From positions 248,001 to 312,000 of the forward strand of contig NZ_JALPQG010000001.1 of the NCBI RefSeq assembly GCF_023195695.1: DNA of 64,000 bases, given 5' to 3'. Within the stretch, counting starts at the first letter, position 1. Each line of letters starts with the position of its first letter. Of the stretch, positions 30,501-40,400 are shown in pieces. Position numbers and translations under genes: made by a program. The notes beneath the pieces were generated by a model. It ran no database searches and was not told where the DNA came from. It saw nothing but the letters and a program-made list of their open reading frames with translations. This DNA is from Aliiroseovarius sp. S1339. GTDB lineage: Bacteria > Pseudomonadota > Alphaproteobacteria > Rhodobacterales > Rhodobacteraceae.

Positions 30501-31342
30501 TTCAAATCTACGGTTCCAAACCGTCCGTCACTTTCAGAACGATGAACCTGTGGTGGTTGCCAATCCGACACCTTCGGCGCTGACGATGCCGTCCACCCAA
30601 GCGATTTGATGCGTCGCGGCACGCCCCATGGCGAATAGACCCCGGCCAATGGGTCACCCGTTCGGCTGCTCCACCAGCCAATCACCACATAGCTTGCCCG
30701 GCCCGTGGTAACTTCACTTACGGTCAGGTCATCTAATGGGTCATGGAAGGCAAAACGGTTCAGCGTGGCATCATAGGAGGCCGTCCAATTCGGGGACCCA
30801 CCGATGACACCGGTAAGCTCGCCCGCCTCCACCTGCGCATCGGACTTGGCAACGGGGTCACCGGGATATTTCTCTAACTCAAACGCAGATCCTTTGTCGG
30901 CCTCGATGATCCAGGCTTTGTGATCCTGACTTGTGGCACCACGACGACCAGTCATACGTACGACTAGCCAGCGGTCTGGCAAGGGGCGCATTTTGATCGG
31001 CGTGTCATTGTCATCCACCATCTCGCCACGCAGCAGACCATCGGGCATCGCCCAATGCAGATGCACCCCATGCGTGCGGGCCACGGGCGTTGAGAACGGC
31101 GCGACGTCGTCCTGTCCGTCGTCCATGTCCAGCGGCAGGCGGACATACCGCTCGCGGTGCGATTTCGGCACATACAGCGCCTGAACATCCACCGGAACCA
31201 GAAGCGCAGGGCGTGGTTCGGGCAAGGGTCGCGGAAAAACTGCAGTTGGCGGCAGGACGTATTCTGCCATTGCAGCGGTGAACTGCCAGTTATCGGAAAC
31301 CAGCAGGTCTGCCATGAGGTCAGCGCGGATCGGGTCTGCCAT
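27527..31342 (-). CDS. Uncharacterised 1271-residue protein of the DUF6603 operon
   Basis: Not assignable to a known family from memory. Most of the length is beta-rich and soluble, with aromatic strands (VHLHWAMPDGLLRGE, RASYVVIGWWSSRTGDPLAGVYSPWG, LHCRWTREIRRKFAIWFPLE). Around residues 430-480 is a basic, low-complexity linker (LRTKAARSKTPRPPKADLIW). No signal peptide, Walker, HExxH or other catalytic motif is evident. The ATG at 31342 has GGAG nine bases upstream; an earlier TTG at 31351 would overlap the preceding stop. The ATP- and membrane-free character suggests a structural or scaffold role, but this is only inference. Confidence 0.75.
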   Translation of the reverse strand: MADPIRADLMADLLVSDNWQFTAAMAEYVLPPTAVFPRPLPEPRPALLVPVDVQALYVPKSHRERYVRLPLDMDDGQDDVAPFSTPVARTHGVHLHWAMPDGLLRGEMVDDNDTPIKMRPLPDRWLVVRMTGRRGATSQDHKAWIIEADKGSAFELEKYPGDPVAKSDAQVEAGELTGVIGGSPNWTASYDATLNRFAFHDPLDDLTVSEVTTGRASYVVIGWWSSRTGDPLAGVYSPWGVPRRIKSLGWTASSAPKVSDWQPPQVHRSESDGRFGTVDLKSTLKLTTSGVALLDDYREYGLDHVTIVPKRELYETVMHGAVYGVPVRGRVGRDAAPRASAIKLSMAPTLERLLAAQASAGMRVSGTARKEFMETLMTAVANTSLMRVDERDGVIGLDEAEHADGFEAFQGPDVVEEIVADRQREDFKAGRPLRTKAARSKTPRPPKADLIWNGRKRGGLVASKDELRDAAASYSDDTKKTIRATSDAPVFRTVRRPGPRYHMARPPVVGLRNYGKSNRFLGDGLFSEDGYLHCRWTREIRRKFAIWFPLERYVPELTHEAIPNATAEILRDAFLNDAHAAPWVLDAFKETIEPERIEATQTRYVGELALRHSPDGVFDGMSPLLRSGEDVVASGKVSRSVSVAVQQDMLRFSLLGGREVSPVAVTNYVQPWCPIWLEWEIALEPGEGFKGWSLDRVTFEGASIPRGGTFVLSGRSAITTGLSKTFKSVIDTYLIAEAQRDITQDGEIGGPTARTLASLSGFLDRTDLGSITIDRLSDVWLAIRSGPDGKEMSVPEEVADEFKAVALPSLVADGTLRLTRARVIDTFGRYRDINTNNPTLPVALATKDSSGNAALAMPPRLTLPSRLMWRFVDPADSAAVPREARIDQRDPARTINPVAGYILPDFMDESLEFFDQDGNPLGEILHDAVTGGLAWEGGVGREGPVSSSPRSDLPISASRIGDIADGMIAADVFQRNDPEFDGEESPLSAFLRAVDTTMWSVDGSLTHAGATIAGLVGRPIAVVKTQLWLDIPKDLASTGAFGQQADNIAAHLVRQGVYEAVKSRAFGVRLGELAKGNDGLYGYFIGDDFSTLNVIEKEVRSSARISKLGTGFRTMLGGVADTLGPGFLPVPDPLKSPYISAGEALAVHAGQRVNLTLLMHPTARVHATTGFLPRKALELMREWVTKGMGRIAPSARVGPVLIDPDRVRLPKIAAFGASQTWTRRNTPLTWRYDPILAATQAAVLPAGRVTVEEGYIRITPDEDIDNEPGAG

Positions 31343-31347
31343 TGGCG

Positions 31348-32364
31348 TCAACTCCTTTCGATCCGTGCTTTCAGCTCAGCCGTATAACGTGCTGTCACGT
31401 CACCAAGGCTGGGTTTGAAAGCATCGTTCTGTGTTGCCGTTGTGCCTGCGTCCTGTGCGAAAATCTGGCGGTAGGGAAACCGGATCATCTGCATGGCAAA
31501 TTCGGCACCATCCACTTTGCCGTCGAGGTTCATGCTGGTCGCCGCTTCATCGGCGAAATTGCGCGCCGTGTTGGTCAGATCAAGCACACCGGGGGCTTTG
31601 CGTCGAAAACGAACCGGTATTTGCGCCGCGTCATTCGGGTCGTCCTGTTCGACCCCCGCCGCATTCACATATTCCGCAGACCGCACATTGCGCGCAGGCA
31701 CGGTCGCCGAATAACTTCCGCGACGCCCGGCGTGCAGATTATAGCCAAACTGCAATCCCTGACGCGGCTCTTCGATATGCAGTACCTTTGGCAGGCCGTC
31801 GAACAAGCACAGCAAAACCGCAGGCGACAGGCGTTCCAGACGCAACAGTTTGATGCGGCTTGGGTGGCTTTCGGGGAAAACCTCGGTCGCGCTGCCGGCG
31901 GGAGGTTGCGAATAGGCGCGTACATGCATGCCGGGCCACCCCGCGACAGCAGCCGAGCGCATCAGAAAGCCCGTCACCAACCCAGCCTCGCCCGTCAAAG
32001 CTGGTTCACCACCGGGCGCGCGCACTTGCCGTTCGGCTTCGTCAATCTCTTTTTCGATCTGGGGATAAAGCCGTTCCAATTGCGCCCGTTCGATGGTGTT
32101 GCCTGTCGCTACGGAAAGCGCGCCCTGCACGATTGCATCTGTCCAGGCGCGATCCAGATAGAAAAACCGGATCGATTCATTTGGCAGAAGTTCGGTGTCG
32201 GGCACGATGTTGTTGAAGGGAACGCCCTGAAGAAGACGCAGGCGGGCAAGAAACGTTAGAATTTCCTGAGGCGCAATCGTGCCTTCCGCATTGGGCGGCA
32301 ACACGTCCACGGTCATGACAGCCATATACATGGCTTCCATCGGTTCAGATGTGTGAGCGACCAT
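31348..32364 (-). CDS. Uncharacterised 338-residue protein of the DUF6603 operon
   Basis: A soluble protein. The first half is helical (EILTFLARLRLLQGV, IRFFYLDRAWTDAIVQGALSV, a coiled-coil-like QIEKEIDEAERQVR). The second half is beta-rich, with GLVTGFLMRSAAVAGWPGM, LLRLERLSPAVLLCLFDGL and LHIEEPRQGLQFGYN. These blocks look like a conserved family of unknown function. The start overlaps the upstream stop as TAATG, so translation is coupled. No signal peptide or catalytic motif was seen. It lies between the 705- and 1271-residue proteins and presumably acts with them. Confidence 0.75.
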   Translation of the reverse strand: MVAHTSEPMEAMYMAVMTVDVLPPNAEGTIAPQEILTFLARLRLLQGVPFNNIVPDTELLPNESIRFFYLDRAWTDAIVQGALSVATGNTIERAQLERLYPQIEKEIDEAERQVRAPGGEPALTGEAGLVTGFLMRSAAVAGWPGMHVRAYSQPPAGSATEVFPESHPSRIKLLRLERLSPAVLLCLFDGLPKVLHIEEPRQGLQFGYNLHAGRRGSYSATVPARNVRSAEYVNAAGVEQDDPNDAAQIPVRFRRKAPGVLDLTNTARNFADEAATSMNLDGKVDGAEFAMQMIRFPYRQIFAQDAGTTATQNDAFKPSLGDVTARYTAELKARIERS

Positions 32365-34481
32365 TACCGTCTCCTCCCCAAGCGATCATTGATGAACGCG
32401 TCAAACGTTTCGAAAGATTCCATGTCCCGGATTGTGTCGCGTGTGATGTCGACGCCACCAACCGCGGTTTCGGCGATGATGCGGACACCTTCGACCAAAC
32501 GTGCGTCCAACAGCTCGTTCACGCGCCCGTCGACGTCATAGGCAACATCTTCCACGACCCTTGGTGTGGTTTGTTTCAGCTGATTGACGGCGCCAAGATC
32601 AAACGCGTCACCTGCCAGCGATTTGGTAAGGTCATGGTCAAGCCCAAGCCCAGTCGCGAGCTTTTCGGTGAACCCATCCGCAAGAACCGCGATCGGGTCG
32701 CCGGGGCGCACCAAAGGCACCGGCTGGGACACAGCGGCTTCACGGGCCTTGTCCAACTCGTCAAACAAACCGCCAGTCAGAATGTCACCAATGCCGCCCA
32801 ACCGCACCCGTTCCAGCAGAACATCAATATCGGCAAACTCATCAAGACGCCCAAGCAGATCCAGCTTATCTGCGAGGTTCAAGCCCGCGGTCGCTTTGGC
32901 CCGTGCCGCGCCAAAGGTTTCTGCCCGCCACCGTTGAAGGGCGGCAACAAAAGAAGGCTGCGACATCGCCATCAGCCTGCCCGTCTCAAAAGCCACAGCG
33001 AGCGAGACATCTTCGCGCCCATCAGGCGTCATCATGCGCAAGTGGTCACTGACATGGGCGAGGATTGGGAAGGGTTCTTCATCCGCCAAGGGATTGCGCA
33101 GCAGTTCATGCGTGGAAAACGGGCCTCGATACCAAGCGTTGGCGTTCTCACCAGTGCGCGTTAGATGCGGCAGTCCGACATGGCCCGTCTCTGCAATCTC
33201 AAGCGGCAGGGCTGTCACGGGGGGCTCACCGGGTGCTTCACCTTCACGCGGACCACCGGTGCAGGGCGGCAAAGGTCGCTCAAACCCACCGGGTGATGCC
33301 GTGCCCAACAGCCCCACATCAAGTCCGTTCATCAACTGCTGAAAACCGCCGGCACCCGTGCAAGTGAAACGCCATGACGTCAGAACCGGGAAGCGGTAGA
33401 AGGTTTCGGGAATGATGACTTCAAGCGGAAGGCTAAAGCCTGCGAAGCTTCCGGCCACTTGGAACACCTGACTGTCTGACGTCGCATCGCGACGCACCCT
33501 GCTGAAGTTTCCGGATAGGAAGTCTTCCTCATCCAGACGCCCCAGCACGTGCAACCCGTTTCCATCGACGCCCGCGCGATCAATCAACGTGCCTTCGTGA
33601 AACACAACCTCGCCGCGCCGGACAGCATCGCCAAGCGCGCCGTTGTCATTGGTATCCAGCACGCGCGGGCTGGCAGTGGCGGTTAGCGGAACAGCGGCGC
33701 CTGATTGGGTCGCCGTCGCCAGCATTTCCACCGTTTCGTTGATGTAAAGCGTGCTGATATCGTAGGTTGGAACCGGCGGCGTTGGCGGTGGCAGGACGCC
33801 AAGTTGCCCTTCCAGACTGATCAGACACGCGGTGTAGGCTTTGGGCTTACAGTTCTGCGTGTCAAAAAGCGGCGTGCGATTGGCAATGACAACGGCCAGA
33901 AACCCATCATCGTCGCCCATGGCGTTTTCGGTGTCATCCGGGTTCACCTCGCGCACATGAGTGAGCAGGGAAATATCGTCGAGCGTCGGGAATATCGTGT
34001 CGACGGTTGATTGAGGGACGGACAGATAGCTTCCGGTCGGCTGGTCCATCGGTCCGGTTATCGGCGTCTCGGCGGTAAAGCATTCCTCCCACGGCTGATC
34101 GTGGACAAGCTGGCCCTCGCCTTCGGCAATCACCACAAGCGCCAGCCATGGGGTTGTTTCGGTGACCGTTTGATCGTGATGCTCATCCCCCACCGTGCCC
34201 GCAGCCCTGTCCCAAGGCAACGTTCGCCGTTTCAGCACAATCTGCGGCAATCGGTTTTCGAATGCGCCTTCTGAATTGGCGGGCGGAAAGGTCATCAGTG
34301 CTTGGTCAGGTGGCAGCTTCAGGCGCGGGGCAGTGACATTGAAATGAGTTTCCAGCGTGTCGACGGGATAAGACGTTGTGCTATTGCTCTTTAGCGACAA
34401 GTCACCAAACAAAGTGTAACTGCCAGCCGTCAGGGCCGGGTCGATGCTGTCATAAAGAAAGAATTTTCCGCGCGCGACCAT
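32364..34481 (-). CDS. Uncharacterised 705-residue protein of the DUF6603 operon
   Basis: Soluble, with an all-beta N-terminal third (FFLYDSIDPALTAGSYTLFG, then LPQIVLKRRTLPWDR, PWLALVVIAEGEG, LSVPQSTVDTIFPTLDDISL). A proline-rich bridge (LPPPTPPVPTYDI) follows, then a beta middle with a large Cys/Gly turn (WRFTCTGAGGFQQ), and a helical C-terminus from about residue 500 (FVAALQRWRAETFGAARAKA, LLGRLDEFADIDVLLERV). No export signal, membrane span or catalytic motif was recognised. It starts three bases after the giant gene. Composition and modularity suggest an assembly component. Confidence 0.75.
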   Translation of the reverse strand: MVARGKFFLYDSIDPALTAGSYTLFGDLSLKSNSTTSYPVDTLETHFNVTAPRLKLPPDQALMTFPPANSEGAFENRLPQIVLKRRTLPWDRAAGTVGDEHHDQTVTETTPWLALVVIAEGEGQLVHDQPWEECFTAETPITGPMDQPTGSYLSVPQSTVDTIFPTLDDISLLTHVREVNPDDTENAMGDDDGFLAVVIANRTPLFDTQNCKPKAYTACLISLEGQLGVLPPPTPPVPTYDISTLYINETVEMLATATQSGAAVPLTATASPRVLDTNDNGALGDAVRRGEVVFHEGTLIDRAGVDGNGLHVLGRLDEEDFLSGNFSRVRRDATSDSQVFQVAGSFAGFSLPLEVIIPETFYRFPVLTSWRFTCTGAGGFQQLMNGLDVGLLGTASPGGFERPLPPCTGGPREGEAPGEPPVTALPLEIAETGHVGLPHLTRTGENANAWYRGPFSTHELLRNPLADEEPFPILAHVSDHLRMMTPDGREDVSLAVAFETGRLMAMSQPSFVAALQRWRAETFGAARAKATAGLNLADKLDLLGRLDEFADIDVLLERVRLGGIGDILTGGLFDELDKAREAAVSQPVPLVRPGDPIAVLADGFTEKLATGLGLDHDLTKSLAGDAFDLGAVNQLKQTTPRVVEDVAYDVDGRVNELLDARLVEGVRIIAETAVGGVDITRDTIRDMESFETFDAFINDRLGRRR

Positions 34482-34484
34482 GGC

Positions 34485-37400
34485 TTACTCCAGCTCTACA
34501 TCTTTTGGGGGTATCCAGCGGGCAGTTGCGCCGCTGGCTTTGCTGTCGCTGATTACCTCAAGGTCCAGATTCATTGCACTGTTGAGAACGCGCGAGATCA
34601 GAGCGTCAGACCCAAGCGATGTTGCCAAAACACCGTCAAGGCGCTCTGCGATCCGGCCAGCAACAGACACGCGCAGCGATGCGCCTTTGTCATCTGACGT
34701 GATGTCGTAAACCAATAGCGTCTTGCCATCGAACGGCACGATTTGCGGCCGCTGATCCACCAATTTCGCGCCAGAAATTGCGATGGACAGATCAGCAAGA
34801 TCAGCCTCGGTGCCCGGCCCTTCAAGCACGACCGCAACACATGTCGCGCCCGCATCAAAATCGGTTTCAACCAGTGACGATTGGTCCACCAAGTCGCGGG
34901 CCGTCATCCAACCTGTACCAGCTTTTCGTCCACCCCTTGCCCGGCCCGCACCTTCAGCACGCACAACACCGCCGCGGCATCGTGCCAGCGAATAACCTAG
35001 ATAGGCGACATCGGTGCTTTCCACCCAACCGGCGATTTCTTCAGACGAGGCTTCCACACCAGCAATGATCGCAAAGGCACGGTCGGTGGCCGACAGCTCA
35101 ACCTGTCCGCCAACCTTCCGGTTTTGTGAAAGTTCACCGTCGCCGCCGATCACCAGCAGACGCCCTGCCCCGGATAAGGCCAACGCTCCGTTTGAGGGGA
35201 ACCGGGTGACGGCTGTGCTGGCTGGCAAGTCAAAGACCGCGATCTGGCCGCCTGACAGAACGGTGTCGCGGCTGCCTTTTGTACGGGTGCCAACAAGGTT
35301 GTTTTGCACGTCGCCCAGAACTGCGCGCTCGGCTGGCCCGCTGCCTTTCGCGGCAAATGACACGGCAGAGGCCGCGCGCGCAGTCTCGGGCGTATGGCCT
35401 TCTGCAAGCAGCGTTCCGGCTTTAGTGGGCGCGCGTACCTCGGTGCGCAACAGGACCGAGCGTTCAGCTTGCATGGCATCCAGCAAGGGCGGTGCCATGC
35501 GTTTCAGCCCTTTCGCTGCGCGTGTGCGGGCGGTGACTTGGGTTCCTTTTTCGGCGAATACGCCATCGGTGCTGCGCAATTCCTGCTGCAACATACCGCG
35601 CAGTTGAGGACGCCGATATTTCTGCGGAATTGCACTGTCCGTTGGCCTGCGCTTAAGTTTCTTGCGGCCAGTTCGCACAGAGCCCACGATCCGTTCGGAC
35701 AACAATCCAACCCGCATGGGCGTTGCCCTGTTCCCTTGGAAAGATCGCATGGCAGTTGCGGACCGAGGCGTCAGTGAAAGATCAGTATTGCGCGTCGCTC
35801 GATGCCATTCGCCTGCATATATTGGCATCTGGTTGTGATCGATGGTCTTTAACAACGCGCGTTGCTGCTGCGCAGCCGCAATCACACGCGCCCGGATGGC
35901 CCCGCCGCGCCGCAATGGCAATGGCGCAGGTCGGCTCGGCTCAACCTGATCAAACGAGACGCCACCAGTTGATGCAATCGGAATGCGCGCGTTCAGAGAC
36001 GGCACGAATTTCAGGTCGACACCTTCGGTTGCGGGGATCACATCGCCTTTCGGAATAACTTTTTCGTCTTCACCGGGCGCAATGCCCCAGACACCCTTGG
36101 GGAAGCGACCCGTTGTGCGCGGCGTAATCGTCACACGTGCGGTATCCTGCAGCGCGATCGGGCCACCGGGCGATCCATGTTTGGGGACCAGTCGCAGGTT
36201 CAGCCTTGACGTTCCCAGCGCACGCCGCATCGGCGCCAGGCCAAGATTGGCATTGGGCATTACATTGTTCTGGGCATCAAACTCTTTGCCCTCAAGCGCG
36301 ATTGACAGGATGGGAATGGTTGACGTCAGGCTCAACTCAAACTCGCTCATCACCTCGAACGGATGGGCCGCACTTCCGTCTGGTGTCGCGCCCCGTTCAC
36401 TGCCGGAACTGCTCTGAACGGGTGGCGGCAATGCGCCACGCCCTGCGATTGATGACAAAGCGGCCGCCCGGTTGCCCGGTGCCAATTCCAGATATTTCTC
36501 GACGAAGGCCACCCATGAAAGCGGGTCTGGGGTCTGTCCGTTGGCGTTGCCAAATCGGACAGTAATGTCAATCGGTCCAATCTCGACGCGCGCAGATCCG
36601 TGGAATTCTGGGCCCGCAACCTCGACAAATGCACCGAGCGAAAAGGACAGGTTAATCGTGCCAAACAGCACATTTATGCGAATGCCTGCTGACACCCGCA
36701 CATGGGCGTCAGCCTCATACCGGAACGGGTCAAAATACACGATGGCGTTGCCGCCAAACGATAGATGGGCATAGGCCGGTCCGAATTTCGCACTGGCCTC
36801 GAACAGTCCGCCGGCCATGAACGCTTCAGAGGTCAGCGCAAAATAGGTTTCGGCCTTCACAACGATGTTGCTGGACACGGACCAGTTGAAGCCGAGCCTG
36901 GGCACAACCGGATAGCCATCACGATGAAAGTTCGGGTGATAGCCACCCAAAGTGATCACAAACTCGCCCGCTTTCGCGCCCTTGAACCAGCTGACATAGG
37001 CAAACCCGCCCGTCAGGCGCGCGCTTTGATGAAACAGCCAGGAATTCTCGGTAAGCTGGGCTTGGATCCAAATGACACCCTCTTCCGTCGAAAAGCGTGC
37101 GATCAGTCCGAGTTCAATGGACACAAGTGCCGCCTCGGGACGCGGAAGCGCCATGCGCGCGAGGCCAAAGATCGACAGCTCGAACCCATGACCAAATTCG
37201 ACCGCAACAACCGCAATCCCGTCGACAAGCGCGAATGAGTTGAAGCTGATCCCGGCGGCGAACCAGAAGTTGCCTTTCTTGGGCAGAAATTCGTTTCGCA
37301 CTTTCTCCATCTCGGCCATCAGATCGTCTGATGGCCGATAGGCCGGATCAAGCGCGGCAATCATGGTGAATTCGTTAAATTTGCCAATATCATCAGGAGG

Positions 37401-40400
37401 TTTTATGTCGCGATTAATCCCAAACCCGCCACCGACACCCGTCAGGAAAAAGCACGGCGGCCCGCCAAATGGCCCAAGAACAGCACCATAGACAAAAAAC
37501 GCGCTGTATTGATCATTGTCTTCGTTGACCGAGGAATAACCGCCATAGACCGACAGGCCATAGCTCGCAAAGCGCGCCTGCAGCATACCGATGTAATCCA
37601 CACTTGGCGGATCACCAAACTTGCGCAAACCGCCTGCCAGTGTGACGCCTGACATATCCGCGGAAATCGCCAGACCTGCAAGGTCGACCGCCCACGCTTC
37701 GGGGTCAAAAATACCGCCACGATCAAGACGATGGCGCAGTTCCAAATCATCGACAGCCGCTTGCAGACCGGCAATCGAGACGTTGCCATCAAATAGAAGC
37801 GAGACAGATTTCAGGTTCTGCGTCGCCGCGTCCATCTGCGCGCCCAGCCCTATCTGATCAATGTAGATCGGACCAAATTGGCTTCGGATCGGCAACCACC
37901 ATGGCCCGTCACCTTCGCCTGCACGAAACCCAACAGCAATTCCACCACCGGGCTTTGTCTGAACTGACAAGGCGGGCGAGAATGCGGGCGCAAGCGGTGC
38001 TTCTCCGTCATTGGTTTCGGACAACATCCCTTCGGCGACCCCGTTGCCGTCAGAGCTTTCACCGCTGCCCCCACCGACCGCCACGGAAATCTCGGCCAGT
38101 TCAACCTGCGCGCCGCCAAGAACCTGTCCGGGTTGAAGGGCTGCATAGATATGAAAAGCGACAGACCCCAATCCGATCGGCTCGGTCAAAAGCGGTGCAT
38201 TCGAGCGCCCGATCCGAAGGCCAACACCGTTGACCGACAGACGGGGGGCAAACCTGATGTTGATTGGGTTCGAGATATCGACAAGACCGACGATCACGCC
38301 CGCATCGGGCGTTCCGATGATCCATCGGTTATCATTTTCCAACCAGACGGCGATATCGCCCTGCGCAATTGCCAGTCTGTCGGCAAGTGCTAGGTTGATG
38401 CCCAAAACACCGTCAATGGTCGACAATCCTATGGTCAACACACCGTCAATGGTCACCGATGGATTGGCGCTTGCGATATTCTGCAACAACTTGATGACCC
38501 GTGCGATCTTGCTGTCGATCAACTGCTGTTCGCTTTCACCCGGATTGCGCATTACGCGGAAAAGCTCTGCGTCCAACGCTGTGCCCGTGTCATTCAGGAC
38601 AACGTCGCTTAACAAGAAGCGTATGTCCCTACTGCCAACCGTTTCGTTCAGAACCGCATCAACTTCAGGCAGTTGCACAACAAATCCACCCAGCATGTCG
38701 ATGGCGAAATGCAGTATGCCGGTCGCGATCTCTTCCGGTGAATTGCTGCCAAAGCCCAGATCGAAGCTTTGGGTGTTGAAACTGTAACGCATTGCCAACG
38801 CCTGCGAATGCGCCGCGTCGACCGACAGACCGACACTGACGAACGGGCTTGGAACGGACGAGCCGACATCCAAACTGAAAACCGGACGCAAAGTCAGCGC
38901 GGGATCGACCGGTATCTCGGCTGGGCCGAGCGTCGCGTTCAGCCGGGCAAGCCCAGTGGCATCAAACCGCAACGTGGTCGCGACCGACTCAATGAAGGGC
39001 AGGCCAGCAAAGACCCCTCCGAGTTCCACGAACAGCGGCGCTTGATTGAACGTCAGCGTCATGTTCCAGCTTGGGCTGCCGGCTTGAGCAATGGTCACAG
39101 TGACACCGCTGGCATCGCTGCTCGCGCTGATGTCGGCAGGCAAAGCATCGTCTAAATTGCTAAGCCCCGAAGCAAGCAAAGCGGGCCAGCGCGTTTGCAA
39201 GCTGCCAGCCGGATCTGTCGCCCATGCTGCCAGCGTTGGCCCGTGAAAACTGCCGCTTTGCCGAAGAAGCAAGGCGTCCCCAATGTCGGCAATCAAATCG
39301 CCATGATCCGTTCCGCTATCCGCTATTGCATCAAGCACGAGGGGAAGGGCCGCCGTGACAGCGGCCGTGGTGATGGCACCCAGATCGGCCGGGTTGGGAA
39401 ATATCTCCAGATCGCTGCCCGCTGCGTTACGCACGAAAAGGCGCGTTGCTCCATTGGCAACGGTCAAGTGCGCTGCACTGTTGCCCGGCACGCCGCCCGC
39501 AAGGCCTGCAAAGCTGCTGATGGCCGGAAGCACGCGCCCATCGGCGGTGAATTCAAGCCCCACTGCGCCGCCAAAATCAATATCCGCGCCCGGCATGAAT
39601 GCGGCTGGATCAAAGGCAATATCCAGCACAAGGCCACCGACGTCACGCGCCCGCAAGGACACACCAGTCGCCAGTGTCAGCACACCAGAGGGGCCAGCCA
39701 GACCCGTGATGGGTTTAAGCGCATCTATCAGAGCCGCAACGCGCACGGGTTGGAACACGGCGCCGTTGCCCAGAATATCGCTTTGTCTCAGGGCGGATGC
39801 GGGGTCGATAAACAGTAGGGGCGGAATGCTCGTGCGCCCGTCTTGCAACATGCCCAGTGCGTTCAGGAAGGCATCGGTGATCGTCTTTGCTTGCGGATGG
39901 ATATCGCGCACGCCTTCCAAAAGCTCTTCGGCTGCAACGGCGGCCAGTGCGGGCAACGCTGTTTTTGCAAGATGTTCGAAATCTATCGTCGGCCAAAGTG
40001 GCAGGGTCGTTGGCAGCCGACCCATTCGCGCCCCATCGTCTGGTGCGATTTGAAGATTGGCCGCAAAAGGCAGGAAGTCGACCACTAACCGCGTACCGGT
40101 TAGAGCGCCCAAACGCAGCCCTGCCGCTGTGACGCCGCCCCCGGCGATGGTTGCGTCAATGCTCCATTCCGTGAACAGCGGCAGTCCGGTGTTTGCCCCA
40201 CAACTGATTGAGAGCGCCGAGGATATTGGATCGAATGTTAGCCCAGCATGGTCGCCCGACAGGTTTTCGATTAGTCCGACCAGCAATGCATATTGCGCCG
40301 TATCGGACAGGACCTGTTGCAGCCGGGCGGCGGGATCATCAATCCAATTGGACAAGGACAGCGCATCGAAATGACCGTCACCGTCCACAATTTGCAACGC

